53,798 nucleotides of DNA. It comes from SIG565 sp045613385 (lineage in GTDB: Bacteria; Bacillota; Clostridia; Oscillospirales; Acutalibacteraceae). The number at the start of each line of letters is the position of its first letter. The first letter of the stretch is position 1. Below the pieces are notes generated by a model. The model was not told the DNA's origin. It was given only the letters and a program-made list of their open reading frames with translations, and made no database searches. Made by a program: the position numbers and the translations under genes. Shown here one piece after another: positions 33,700 to 41,857 of this stretch. The stretch covers positions 1 to 53,798 of the forward strand of contig JAZLAW010000005.1 in assembly GCA_045613385.1 (NCBI GenBank), in the 5' to 3' direction.

Positions 33700-35112
33700 A
33701 TGAAGGTTTTATTTGCAGCAAGTGAAGCTTATCCATTCGCTATGTCAGGCGGCCTTGCCGATGTGGCGGGAGCTTTACCAAAGGCACTCCGCCGCCGCCT
33801 TGTGGGTTGCCGTATCGTTATGCCGCTATATCGGGACATTAAACCCGAACTTAAGCAAAATATGAAATTTATAACAAGTATTGTTGTGCCTGTTTCCTGG
33901 CGAAAGCAGTATTGCGGTATTTTCGAAGCCCGTGAAGCCGGAGTAATATATTATTTTATTGATAATGAATATTATTTCAAACGCGACGGTCTTTACGGTC
34001 ACTATGATGATGCCGAGAGATTTGCGTTCTTTTCACGTGCGGTACTGGAAATTTTGCCGCACATTGACTTTAAACCCGATGTAATTCATTGCAACGACTG
34101 GCAGACTGCGATGGTGCCAATTTATCTTAATGCTTTTTATCGGGATAATGAGTTTTATAAGGATATAAAAACTCTTTATACTGTACATAACATACAGTAT
34201 CAGGGTAAATATGGATATGAGTTGCTCGGCGATGTTTTGGGTGTGCCGGGAGATATGGAAGGTGTGCTCGATTACGACGGTTGTGTTAATCTTACCAAGG
34301 GCGCACTGGTTGCGAGTGATAAAATTTCCACTGTTTCCCCCACATATTCTCACGAAATTATGGACCCGTATTTTGCCCACGGTCTTGACGGAATTTTACG
34401 TCACCTGTCATATAAACTGACAGGTATTGTAAACGGTATTGATACCGATGTATATAACCCTGAGACCGACCCGCTTATTTTTAAGAATTTTACCGCCGAT
34501 GATTTATCGGGTAAAGCAGTAAACAAAGCAGAACTGCAAAAATATATGGGACTTCCAGAAAAGGCAAACACCCCGCTTATAGGTATTGTTTCCCGACTTG
34601 TCAGCCATAAGGGCCTTGATTTAATACAACACGTTTTCGAAGAAATTATAGCCGATGATGTTCAGTTTGTTATACTCGGTTCCGGTGAATGGCAGTATGA
34701 AAACTTTTTCCGTCAGATGTCAGAGAAATATCCTGGCAAGGTTGCTATTCGCACTGGTTTTATCCCCGAACTCGCTCACAAAATTTATGCGGGTGCCGAT
34801 ATTTTCTTAATGCCCAGTAAAAGTGAGCCTTGCGGCCTTGCACAAATGGTGGCTCTGCGCTACGGCACTGTTCCCATTGTCAGAGAAACAGGCGGACTTA
34901 ACGACACCATTAAAGATTCGGGCGATAATTTGGGTAACGGCTTTACATTTAAGCAGTATAATGCCCACGATATGATGTATGCTGTACATCGCTCTCTCGA
35001 AGGCTACCGCGACAAAAACGGTTGGGATATTCTTGTAAAACGCGCGATGCAGTGTGATAACAGCTGGGCGAAATCGGCGGGAGAATATATTAAGCTTTAC
35101 CGCAGTCTCTAA
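33700..35112 (+). CDS. glgA: Glycogen (starch) synthase GlgA, GT5
   Basis: A 470-residue ADP-glucose:alpha-1,4-glucan glucosyltransferase with a two-Rossmann GT-B fold. The C-terminal E-x7-E region is present (SKSEPCGLAQMVALRYGTVP), as is HCNDWQTAMVPIYL. In the N-terminal loop the usual KTGGL, which contacts ADP-glucose, reads MSGGL (Met15 at the position of E. coli Lys15). The family assignment is firm; the substitution may alter donor affinity. It lies 1 bp after glgD. No branching enzyme, phosphorylase or debranching gene is in the window. Confidence 0.94.
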   Translation: MKVLFAASEAYPFAMSGGLADVAGALPKALRRRLVGCRIVMPLYRDIKPELKQNMKFITSIVVPVSWRKQYCGIFEAREAGVIYYFIDNEYYFKRDGLYGHYDDAERFAFFSRAVLEILPHIDFKPDVIHCNDWQTAMVPIYLNAFYRDNEFYKDIKTLYTVHNIQYQGKYGYELLGDVLGVPGDMEGVLDYDGCVNLTKGALVASDKISTVSPTYSHEIMDPYFAHGLDGILRHLSYKLTGIVNGIDTDVYNPETDPLIFKNFTADDLSGKAVNKAELQKYMGLPEKANTPLIGIVSRLVSHKGLDLIQHVFEEIIADDVQFVILGSGEWQYENFFRQMSEKYPGKVAIRTGFIPELAHKIYAGADIFLMPSKSEPCGLAQMVALRYGTVPIVRETGGLNDTIKDSGDNLGNGFTFKQYNAHDMMYAVHRSLEGYRDKNGWDILVKRAMQCDNSWAKSAGEYIKLYRSL

Positions 35113-35119
35113 TATTATA

Positions 35120-35148
35120 TTTACTTTTAGTGACATATATGGTAAAAT
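35120..35148 (+). promoter_or_regulatory. Candidate promoter of uppP
   Basis: -35 TTTACT, 17-nt spacer ending in TGG (extended -10), -10 TAAAAT. Confidence 0.55.
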
Positions 35149-35170
35149 TTAGTCCTAGGAGATGATTTCG

Positions 35171-36019
35171 ATGATAGATGTTTTTAAAGCAATACTGCTC
35201 GGTATTATCGAAGGTATTACCGAGTGGTTGCCGATAAGCAGTACAGGACACCTTATTTTAGCCGATGAGTTTATAAAACTTAATATGGGCGCCGAATTCA
35301 AAGAAATGTTCAATGTTGTAATTCAGCTTGGCGCAATCTTTGCAGTAATTCTGTTGTTTTGGAATAAACTCTGGCCACTTACAACCCGTAAAGACAGTGC
35401 AGGTGTTATAAACGTTAAAAATATTGTGGGTGTTAAAAAATGCTCTATGAGTATCTGGCTTAAGGTAGTTGTTGCGTGTATACCTACCGTAATAATCGCT
35501 CTGCCGTTCGAAGATAAAATAGATGAGCTTTTCTTTAATTCCACTGTTGTATCTATAGCTCTTATTGTGTACGGTATTGCTTTTATTGTGATTGAATATC
35601 TCAATAAAGATAAAACCCCCAGAATTTCAACTATGCAGACTCTGTCTTACAAAACCGCATTTTTAATCGGTTGCTTCCAGGCTCTCGCAGTGATTCCGGG
35701 AACTTCTCGTTCAGGTTCAACCATACTCGGCGCAATGCTTATCGGTCTTTCGCGTACCGTTGCGGCAGAATTCAGTTTCTACCTGGCCGTTCCCACGATG
35801 TTCGGCGCAAGTTTACTTAAAGTACTTAAATTCGGCTTTGCGTATACAGGAATCGAAATTGTAGTACTCGCCGCAGGAATGATTACTTCATTTGTAATTT
35901 CCATAATCGCGATAAAATTCCTTTTGGGGTTTATCAAGAAAAACAGTTTCGCCACCTTCGGATATTACCGGATTATTCTCGGTATTGCGGTACTTCTCTA
36001 TTTTTGTCTCTTAGCATAA
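35171..36019 (+). CDS. uppP: Undecaprenyl-diphosphate phosphatase
   Basis: A 282-residue polytopic BacA/UppP. The ATG at 35171 is 9 nt from AGGAG; the in-frame ATG at 35162 directly abuts it. The two family motifs are present: GIIEGITEWLPISSTGH near the N-terminus and the second repeat PGTSRSGSTILGAML. The enzyme recycles undecaprenyl pyrophosphate to the monophosphate lipid carrier for wall synthesis, and extra copies give bacitracin tolerance. Confidence 0.96.
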   Translation: MIDVFKAILLGIIEGITEWLPISSTGHLILADEFIKLNMGAEFKEMFNVVIQLGAIFAVILLFWNKLWPLTTRKDSAGVINVKNIVGVKKCSMSIWLKVVVACIPTVIIALPFEDKIDELFFNSTVVSIALIVYGIAFIVIEYLNKDKTPRISTMQTLSYKTAFLIGCFQALAVIPGTSRSGSTILGAMLIGLSRTVAAEFSFYLAVPTMFGASLLKVLKFGFAYTGIEIVVLAAGMITSFVISIIAIKFLLGFIKKNSFATFGYYRIILGIAVLLYFCLLA

Positions 36020-36031
36020 GGATATAAAAAT

Positions 36032-36090
36032 AACCCCCATCGGTTTTGGGAAATGTTCGTTAAGAACATTTCCCAAAACCGATGGGGGTT
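36032..36090. terminator. Very long perfect inverted repeat acting as bidirectional terminator
   Basis: Arms 36032-36058 and 36064-36090 are perfect 27-bp reverse complements with a 5-nt loop. T-rich tracts follow on both strands. The repeat lies between the convergent uppP and the 94-residue protein gene. The stem is much longer than the others in this window. Confidence 0.9.
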
Positions 36091-36097
36091 CTGTTTT

Positions 36098-36382
36098 TTA
36101 TGCTTCTTTCTGAAGTTGTCTTTCAAGCCATACAGAACCTATATCCATCGCTTCATAAAGTCCTGTTTTTTCGCTTGTTTTGATAACCCTTTCCTTATCA
36201 GATAAAGATGTATCGCTTAACATAAGTAAAACTCTGATTTTATCGGCGGTTGTAATATCACCTGCTTTTTTGGTAGATAAAATTTCAAGTTTAATAATAT
36301 ACTTTTCTTCCATATTGCCGTAATATATTTCATTATCACGACGCACAAGGGATTTGCCCTTATATGTTAAAAATTCTGCCAC
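36098..36382 (-). CDS. Conserved hypothetical protein, 94 residues
   Basis: Not recognised. A soluble, charged protein beginning MAEFLTYKGKSLVRRDNEIY, with a predicted beta-strand start and a helical second half (TSEKTGLYEAMDIGSVWL). No signal peptide, membrane segment or metal-binding motif. AGGAGG upstream of the ATG is a strong ribosome binding site. It lies 15 bp after the 87-residue gene on the same strand and shares its promoter, so the two probably act together. A strong terminator follows. Confidence 0.75.
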   Translation of the reverse strand: MAEFLTYKGKSLVRRDNEIYYGNMEEKYIIKLEILSTKKAGDITTADKIRVLLMLSDTSLSDKERVIKTSEKTGLYEAMDIGSVWLERQLQKEA

Positions 36383-36397
36383 TTCTATTTCCTCCTA

Positions 36398-36661
36398 TCA
36401 ATCTATCTTCTGCGGCTTTTCACCATAGAGATTAAAACGGAAAAGCAATGTTTCATCTTCCGGATTTGCACAACGAACCGTTGCTTCGGCAACACTTGCG
36501 CCCTTTAAAATATTAGCAAGGCCCATTATCTGACAAAGCTTTGATTTAAGATTTAATACATCGCCTTCTTCGGTCTCAAGAAAAACGTCACCGCGACAGG
36601 CATCCACCGCTTCTATGAACTCTTTAAAATCTATATCGTGAAGTTGTAATTTATAAGCCAT
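36398..36661 (-). CDS. Small conserved protein, possibly HPr-like fold
   Basis: 87 residues from the ATG at 36661, which has GGAGG 8 nt upstream. The pattern of a helix (DIDFKEFIEAVDAC), a strand (DVFLETEEG), then LNLKSKLCQIMGLANIL resembles the helix-strand-helix order of HPr-like phosphocarrier proteins. The active-site His of true HPr is absent, so a sugar phosphotransfer role is unlikely. It has a consensus promoter divergent from glyS, sharing a short palindrome with it. Confidence 0.7.
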   Translation of the reverse strand: MAYKLQLHDIDFKEFIEAVDACRGDVFLETEEGDVLNLKSKLCQIMGLANILKGASVAEATVRCANPEDETLLFRFNLYGEKPQKID

Positions 36662-36696
36662 ATTCATTACCTCCGTATGTTTATTATACACTAAAT

Positions 36697-36725
36697 AGTA
36701 TATATTAAGCCAACAAATATGTCAA
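36697..36725 (-). promoter_or_regulatory. Promoter of the two small genes divergent from glyS
   Basis: Minus strand: -35 TTGACA, 17-nt spacer, -10 TATACT. The palindrome-like ACTAAATAGT (36690-36699) overlaps the -10 box. Confidence 0.8.
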
Positions 36726-36760
36726 GAATTTCAAAATTTCTGAGTGAGCGAAACATTTAA

Positions 36761-36789
36761 TTGACTTTTACCGCCAAATTTTGTACACT
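36761..36789 (+). promoter_or_regulatory. Promoter of glyS with overlapping palindrome
   Basis: -35 TTGACT, 17-nt spacer, -10 TACACT. The perfect palindrome ACTATATAGT (36787-36796) covers the -10 edge and likely start site. The leader is about 35 nt, too short for a T-box. Confidence 0.65.
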
Positions 36790-36828
36790 ATATAGTAGGA
36801 AAATATGCTTTTTACGGAGGCTTATATA

Positions 36829-38220
36829 ATGAAAAATACCGAAAAAACAATGGAACAAATTGTAAATCTTGCAAAGGGACGCGGCTTTGTATATCCGGGT
36901 AGTGAAATCTACGGCGGTCTTGCAAACTCATGGGACTATGGTCCTTTGGGTGCCGAACTTAAAAATAACGTTAAAAAAGCTTGGTGGAAGAAATTCGTTC
37001 AGGAAAATGAATATAATGTAGGTCTTGACAGCGCAATTCTTATGAATCCTGAAACCTGGGTGGCTTCGGGTCACCTTGGCGGTTTCTCTGACCCGCTTAT
37101 GGACTGTAAGGTTTGTAAAACAAGACACCGCGCCGACAAACTTATCGAAGATTTTATGGCTGCAAATAACTTAAATGACAATCCTGCGGGTTGGTCGGAT
37201 GAGCAAATGCTTTCCTATATTAAGGAAAATGGCATTACCTGTCCCTCTTGCGGTTCAGGTGACTTTACAGATATCCGTAAGTTCAACCTTATGTTCAAAA
37301 CATTCCAGGGCGTTACCGAAGATTCTTCTTCTGTACTTTATATGCGCCCCGAAACCGCACAGGGTATATTCGTAAACTTCAAAAACATTCAGAGAACTAC
37401 ACGCAGAAAATTACCTTTCGGCGTTTGCCAGATTGGTAAGTCGTTCCGTAATGAAATTACCCCCGGTAACTTTATTTTCCGTACCCGCGAGTTTGAACAA
37501 ATGGAACTTGAGTTTTTCTGCAAACCCGGTACCGACCTTGAGTGGTTCGAATATTGGCGTTCCTTCTGCAGAAACTGGTTGCTTGACCTTGGTATCCGCG
37601 AAGAAAACTTGAGACTTCGCGACCACGATAAAGAAGAACTTTGCTTCTATTCAAAGGCTACTACCGACTTTGAGTTCTTGTTCCCGTTTGGTTGGGGCGA
37701 ACTCTGGGGTGTTGCCGACCGTACCGATTATGACCTGTCTCAGCATACAAATCATTCGGGCGAAGATATGTCGTATTTCGACCAGGAAGCAAACGAAAAA
37801 TACACTCCTTATGTTGTTGAGCCATCCTTGGGTGCCGACCGCGTAACACTCGCTTTCCTTTGCGATGCTTATGATGAAGAAACCGATGAAAAGGGAGACA
37901 CCCGTACCGTTATGCGTTTCCATCCGGCTCTCGCTCCGTATAAGGCAGCGATTTTACCGCTTTCTAAGAAACTCAGCGAACCTGCACTCGAAATTTATAG
38001 AAAACTTTCTAAAAAATATATGGTTGACTTTGATGAAGCTGGTTCTATCGGCAAACGTTACCGCAGAGAAGATGAAATCGGCACACCCATTTGTATCACA
38101 TACGACTTTGACTCCGAAACCGATAACTGCGTAACTGTCCGCGACCGCGATACTATGGAGCAAAAGCGCATTCCGATAACTGAACTTGAAGCGTACATTG
38201 AAAAGGTAATAGAGTTTTAA
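36829..38220 (+). CDS. glyS: Glycyl-tRNA synthetase, single-chain dimeric type
   Basis: A 463-residue class II synthetase of the alpha2 (archaeal/eukaryal-like) type, used by many Gram-positives instead of the GlyQ/GlyS tetramer. The ATG at 36829 follows ACGGAGG. The N-terminal motif GRGFVYPGSEIYGGLANSWDYG is diagnostic. Motif 2 is in FRNEITPGNFIFRTREFEQM, and the C-terminal anticodon-binding domain covers about 365-460. A zinc-like CPSCGSG segment lies near residue 142. Confidence 0.96.
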   Translation: MKNTEKTMEQIVNLAKGRGFVYPGSEIYGGLANSWDYGPLGAELKNNVKKAWWKKFVQENEYNVGLDSAILMNPETWVASGHLGGFSDPLMDCKVCKTRHRADKLIEDFMAANNLNDNPAGWSDEQMLSYIKENGITCPSCGSGDFTDIRKFNLMFKTFQGVTEDSSSVLYMRPETAQGIFVNFKNIQRTTRRKLPFGVCQIGKSFRNEITPGNFIFRTREFEQMELEFFCKPGTDLEWFEYWRSFCRNWLLDLGIREENLRLRDHDKEELCFYSKATTDFEFLFPFGWGELWGVADRTDYDLSQHTNHSGEDMSYFDQEANEKYTPYVVEPSLGADRVTLAFLCDAYDEETDEKGDTRTVMRFHPALAPYKAAILPLSKKLSEPALEIYRKLSKKYMVDFDEAGSIGKRYRREDEIGTPICITYDFDSETDNCVTVRDRDTMEQKRIPITELEAYIEKVIEF

Positions 38221-38222
38221 TT

Positions 38223-38300
38223 GGTATAATTCTTCGGTTGGAGCTGTGGGCAATCTTTGAGTTATACCTTTCTCCGCCGTAACATATATTTTTACGGAGG
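38223..38300 (+). promoter_or_regulatory. Structured leader before the Na/phosphate transporter gene
   Basis: Two hairpins can be drawn: GGTATAATTC (38223-38232) with GAGTTATACC (38259-38268), and CCGTAA (38277-38282) with TTACGG (38292-38297). The second overlaps the GGAGG ribosome binding site. A role in gating translation is inferred. Confidence 0.35.
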
Positions 38301-38306
38301 CAAAAA

Positions 38307-40058
38307 ATGCAAATAGTAAACAGTATGATAATCCCACTTATTTTAGGACTTACATTTTTCCTTTTCGGTATGAATGTTATGTCGGGTGGTCTTGAAACAA
38401 TGGCAGGCGGCGGCCTTGAAAGAACTATGAAAAAGGTTACAGCAAATGACTTTTTAGGCTTTTTCTTGGGCGCGGGAGTTACGGTTGCAATTCAGTCTTC
38501 ATCTGCATTTACCGTAATGCTTGTCGGTCTTGTAAACTCAGGACTTCTTAATTTCGATAACACATTTGGTCTGATAATGGGCTCTAACGTTGGTACAACC
38601 CTTACAGCCTGGCTTTTAAGTCTTGCGGGAATTGAAGGTAAATGGTACGTTGAGCTTTTAAACCCAAGCTTCTTTGCACCGGTACTTGCCTTTATCGGTA
38701 TTGCGATGCAAATGGTTTCAAAAAATGAAAAGAAGAAACAGCTTGGCAACATTTTCATCGGTTTTGCAATACTGATTTGCGGTATGGACCTTATGAGTGA
38801 TTCTATGATAAGTGTTCGTACTATTCCGGGCTTTGACAGCTTTTTAGCTACACTTAAAAGCCCGATTATAGCGCTTTTAATCTCAACCGTTTTCACAGGT
38901 GTTATCCAGTCATCTGCCGCTACCATCGGTATTGTTCAGGCGTTGGCTTTCTCTGGCGGTATTACCTGGGAAATGGCTATTCCGTTGGTGCTCGGCGCTA
39001 ATATCGGTACCTGTGTTACTGCATTAATCGGCAGTATCGGTACTAACAAAGCCGCTAAGCGCGTTGTAGTAATGCATTTCTCGGTAAATGTTTTCGGTTC
39101 AATCATTTGTATGATAATAATGTATATTATGAAGGCCTTTGGCGTTACCATCTTAGGTGCCGAAATCGCTATGGTTGGTGTTGCCATAGTTCATACATTA
39201 TTTAATTTTATTAACACAATTATTCTTATCCCCGTTAAAAAGCTTATTGTTAAGTTCTGTGAAGTTGTTGTTCCCGATAAGGGAGATGCTAAGGACAAGC
39301 ATACTGTATTTCTTGATGAGCGTCTTATTGCCGCACCCTCTATTGCGATTGGCGAATGCAAGAGCAGAGTAGAAGAAATGGCAGCATTAACACTTGAATC
39401 TTACCGCGATGCAATAGCTCTTATTGGAGACTATAACGAAGAAGTTGCCGCTAAGATACGCGAAATGGAAGGTGCTATTGACCGCTACGAAGATAAATTA
39501 GGTACATTTCTTGTAAAATTGAGCGGTGCCGACTTAAGCGATAACGACTCACACGAAGTTGCCAGACTTCTTCACGGTATAGGCGATTTTGAACGTATTT
39601 CCGACCACGCTGTCAACCTTGTTGATGCCGCCGAAGAAATACACGAAAAGAAAATCACCTTCTCTAAAGAAGCAAATGCAGAGCTTAAAGTTTTGGCCGA
39701 TGCCACAACCGAAACGCTCGACTTAACTATCGATTCATTCAAAACCAATAATGTGACTATAGCAAGTGAAGTTGAACCGCTTGAAGAAGTTATCGATAAT
39801 CTTAAAACTACTCTGCGTGAGCGTCATATTAAACGTTTGCAGGAAGGTAAATGTACGGTTGAACTCGGCTTCGTATTCAGCGATTTACTTACAAACTATG
39901 AAAGAATTGCCGACCACTGCTCCAACATTGCGGTTTCTACAATTCAGTTACACGCCGAAAAACAAGATTCACATAAGTATCTTAAATCTATTAAATCGGG
40001 CGCCGATGAGCACTATGTAACCGAATTCAAGAACTACTCTGAAAAATATTCAGTATAA
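38307..40058 (+). CDS. Na+/phosphate cotransporter family protein with PhoU-like domain
   Basis: 583 residues. The membrane part (about 1-320) contains the duplicated NptA/PiT-type signature with two QSS motifs: VAIQSSSAFTVMLVG and GVIQSSAATIGIV. The cytoplasmic C-terminal part (about 345-565) is helical and PhoU-like (HGIGDFERISDHAVNLVD and LTNYERIADHCSNIAV, the paired E/D-xx-H metal motifs). The protein probably imports phosphate with sodium, with the PhoU-like domain as a regulator. GGAGG precedes the ATG, within a possible hairpin. Confidence 0.92.
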   Translation: MQIVNSMIIPLILGLTFFLFGMNVMSGGLETMAGGGLERTMKKVTANDFLGFFLGAGVTVAIQSSSAFTVMLVGLVNSGLLNFDNTFGLIMGSNVGTTLTAWLLSLAGIEGKWYVELLNPSFFAPVLAFIGIAMQMVSKNEKKKQLGNIFIGFAILICGMDLMSDSMISVRTIPGFDSFLATLKSPIIALLISTVFTGVIQSSAATIGIVQALAFSGGITWEMAIPLVLGANIGTCVTALIGSIGTNKAAKRVVVMHFSVNVFGSIICMIIMYIMKAFGVTILGAEIAMVGVAIVHTLFNFINTIILIPVKKLIVKFCEVVVPDKGDAKDKHTVFLDERLIAAPSIAIGECKSRVEEMAALTLESYRDAIALIGDYNEEVAAKIREMEGAIDRYEDKLGTFLVKLSGADLSDNDSHEVARLLHGIGDFERISDHAVNLVDAAEEIHEKKITFSKEANAELKVLADATTETLDLTIDSFKTNNVTIASEVEPLEEVIDNLKTTLRERHIKRLQEGKCTVELGFVFSDLLTNYERIADHCSNIAVSTIQLHAEKQDSHKYLKSIKSGADEHYVTEFKNYSEKYSV

Positions 40059-40064
40059 AAAAAT

Positions 40065-40099
40065 AATGCTCCGTAAACATTGCGGAGCGTTATTTTTTT
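40065..40099 (+). terminator. Intrinsic terminator after the phosphate transporter
   Basis: Stem AATGCTCCG/CGGAGCGTT (one G-U pair) with a 9-nt loop, followed by TATTTTTTT. Confidence 0.9.
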
Positions 40100-40202
40100 A
40101 TGAAAAATGTAAATTTGCAAACGAGAAAACAGGAGATAAAACGAGCAAAAAAGAGAAAAAAAGAGCTTTGAGTTTTTAAATTAATTTTTTTCAAAAAAGG
40201 TG

Positions 40203-40231
40203 TTGACAACTGTTTTTTATTGTGGTATTAT
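40203..40231 (+). promoter_or_regulatory. Promoter of rplM-rpsI
   Basis: Perfect -35 TTGACA, 17-nt spacer ending in TGG (extended -10), -10 TATTAT. The leader of about 27 nt leaves no room for an L13 autoregulatory structure. Confidence 0.85.
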
Positions 40232-40264
40232 ACTAAGGCTCAGAAAAAATTTGGAGGTATTGTT

Positions 40265-40693
40265 ATGTCTACATTTATGGCAAAGACTGCTGACATACAA
40301 CGTAAGTGGTATATAGTAGATGCCGCAGGCAAACCGCTCGGCCGTACAGCCGCTAAGGTTGCTGACCTTCTCCGCGGAAAAGGCAAACCGGAATTTACAC
40401 CCCACGTTGACTGTGGTGACCACGTTGTTGTTATCAACGCTGCTAAAGCAGTATTAACAGGTAAAAAACTTGAACAGAAATTCTACCGTCGTCATACCGG
40501 TTACATTGGCGGATTAAAGGAAGTTAAGTACTCAACTCTTATGAGCACTCGTCCTGAACTCGCTATGGAACTCGCAGTTAAAGGTATGGTTCCGGATACT
40601 ACAATCGGCCGTAAGGCGCTCACACGTCTTCACGTTTATGCTGATGAGAAATTCGCTCAGGTTGCTCAGAAACCTGAAAAAATCGAAGATTAA
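40265..40693 (+). CDS. rplM: 50S ribosomal protein L13
   Basis: 142 residues, full length. The ATG at 40265 follows TTGGAGG. Family blocks are visible: KWYIVDAAGKPLGRTAAKVA, HVDCGDHVVVINA and a C-terminal HVYADEKFAQVAQKPE. It is an early-assembly protein of the large subunit. It is paired with rpsI 17 bp downstream, the universal bacterial arrangement. Confidence 0.98.
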   Translation: MSTFMAKTADIQRKWYIVDAAGKPLGRTAAKVADLLRGKGKPEFTPHVDCGDHVVVINAAKAVLTGKKLEQKFYRRHTGYIGGLKEVKYSTLMSTRPELAMELAVKGMVPDTTIGRKALTRLHVYADEKFAQVAQKPEKIED

Positions 40694-40710
40694 GGAAGGG
40701 AGACAGAATA

Positions 40711-41109
40711 ATGTTTGAAGGAAAACCTTATTTTTACGGTACCGGCAGAAGAAAGAGTTCTGTTGCCCGTGTACGTATCTACAATGGTACAGGTAAAGTA
40801 ACCATTAACGACCGCGATATTGATGATTATTTCGGTCTTGAAACTCTTAAGCTCATCGTTCGTCAGCCGCTCAACCTTACAGGAACTGCTGATAAGTTCG
40901 ATATCGTTTGCCGCGTAAACGGTGGTGGCGTTACAGGTCAGGCTGGTGCTATCCGTCACGGTGTTGCTCGTGCTCTTCTCCAGTACGATGCTGAACTCCG
41001 CGCAGAGCTCAAGAAGGCAGGTCTCTTAACTCGTGACCCAAGAATGAAGGAAAGAAAGAAATACGGTCTCAAAGGCGCCCGTCGTGCACCTCAGTTCTCA
41101 AAGAGATAA
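40711..41109 (+). CDS. rpsI: 30S ribosomal protein S9
   Basis: 132 residues with the S9 blocks FYGTGRRKSSVARVRI and GQAGAIRHGVARALL. It ends in the basic tail RRAPQFSKR, which reaches the P-site tRNA anticodon region. The last codons are part of a 74-bp repeat duplicated downstream, so the 3' end appears to be the attachment site of an integrated element; the coding sequence is left intact. Confidence 0.98.
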   Translation: MFEGKPYFYGTGRRKSSVARVRIYNGTGKVTINDRDIDDYFGLETLKLIVRQPLNLTGTADKFDIVCRVNGGGVTGQAGAIRHGVARALLQYDAELRAELKKAGLLTRDPRMKERKKYGLKGARRAPQFSKR

Positions 41110-41170
41110 TCTGTATTATTTCAATGTATTCAAAAACCCCGAAACCATCACGGTTTTCGGGGTTTTCTTT
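41097..41170 (+). repeat. Left attachment-like direct repeat (attL)
   Basis: From CTCAAAGAGA in the rpsI 3' end through the terminator to the T-rich tail. It is identical to 42616-42689 except at 41107 and 41152. Confidence 0.85.
41132..41170 (+). terminator. Intrinsic terminator of rplM-rpsI
   Basis: A hairpin of ACCCCGAAACC with GGTTTTCGGGGT (one bulged base), followed by a T-rich tail. It lies within the left repeat. Confidence 0.88.
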
Positions 41171-41231
41171 ATGCCTTGATTTATATTTTGGTGCAAAAGT
41201 TATTAGAAATTGCTAATGCTCAATAAATTAG

Positions 41232-41510
41232 GATAAATATATCTTTCTAATAGGTAACTTCTATGACAGGTCATATGTGAACAAGGAACTCAAAAAAATC
41301 CTTTCAAGCAACGATATGCCCATTATAAGTGCACACGGGCTCCGACATAGCAATGCAAGTCTTATGATAAATAACGGCATTGATGTTAAAGCGGTTTCCG
41401 AGCATTTAGGCCATTGCAATATTGCAATCACGGGAGATATTTATTCCCACATTTTTGAGGAATACAAGGCGAGAATAGCAAAGTGTCTTGAAGATGAACT
41501 CATTTCTTAA
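41232..41510 (+). pseudogene. C-terminal fragment of a tyrosine recombinase/integrase
   Basis: The frame is open from 41232 to the stop at 41510. It encodes the last ~92 residues of a phage/ICE-type integrase: IFLIGNFYDRSYVNKELKKI, the HxxR box HGLRHSNASLMINNGIDV, LGH, and the nucleophile Tyr in DIYSHIFEEYKARIA. The N-terminal arm and core-binding domains and the first catalytic Arg are gone; a TAG stands directly upstream. The conserved part continues before the first possible start (GTG at 41277), which shows truncation rather than a small gene. It lies just inside the left repeat. Confidence 0.88.
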
Positions 41511-41518
41511 ATACGAAG

Positions 41519-41556
41519 ATAGCAGTGTGAATCAAAAAATCACACTGCTATTTTTC
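41519..41556 (+). terminator. Intrinsic terminator after the integrase fragment
   Basis: A perfect 12-bp stem ATAGCAGTGTGA/TCACACTGCTAT with a 9-nt loop, then TTTTTC. Confidence 0.9.
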
Positions 41557-41633
41557 TTTAAGAATCACAATTAAATTAAAGATGTCGGTGAATGTCGCAT
41601 ATAAATGTATTATACTGCTGATAATAATATTAC

Positions 41634-41662
41634 TTGATTTTATTTGAAAGGTGTGATACAAT
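41634..41662 (+). promoter_or_regulatory. Promoter of the GNAT/antitoxin-like pair
   Basis: -35 TTGATT, 17-nt spacer ending in TGA (extended -10), -10 TACAAT. It lies about 45 bp before the first gene. Confidence 0.65.
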
Positions 41663-41708
41663 ACACGTGCGGGGAAGAAAAAACGAATTTGAAAGGAAGA
41701 GAAAATAT

Positions 41709-41852
41709 ATGGCTACTCAAATAGCTCCTACACCTATTTTAACGGGTAAGTCTGCAAAAAAAGTCCTTAATCAAATTAAAATTAAACCGTCAAAAGAAAC
41801 CGAAAAAGGTATGGAAATTCTTTTTAATATGTTTAAGGATAAGGAAAAATAA
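41709..41852 (+). CDS. Small antitoxin-like protein (47 residues)
   Basis: From the ATG at 41709, preceded by GAAAGGAAGAG. The sequence begins MATQIAPTPILTGKSAKKVL and ends in a basic, helical tail. The TPxLxGKxAxxxL pattern resembles short proteins found directly upstream of toxin-like genes in Gram-positives. The stop is 5 bp before the GNAT start. By size, order and coupling to a GNAT gene, an antitoxin role is likely but unproven. No DNA-binding fold is recognised. Confidence 0.65.
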   Translation: MATQIAPTPILTGKSAKKVLNQIKIKPSKETEKGMEILFNMFKDKEK

Positions 41853-41857
41853 TTCGC

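Noticed and set aside
36790..36828. T-box riboswitch before glyS
   Set aside because: The leader is only about 35 nt, too short, and lacks the T-box sequence.
41232..41510. Functional small integrase gene starting at GTG 41277
   Set aside because: The conserved sequence extends upstream of that codon and the first catalytic Arg is missing, so it is a truncated fragment.
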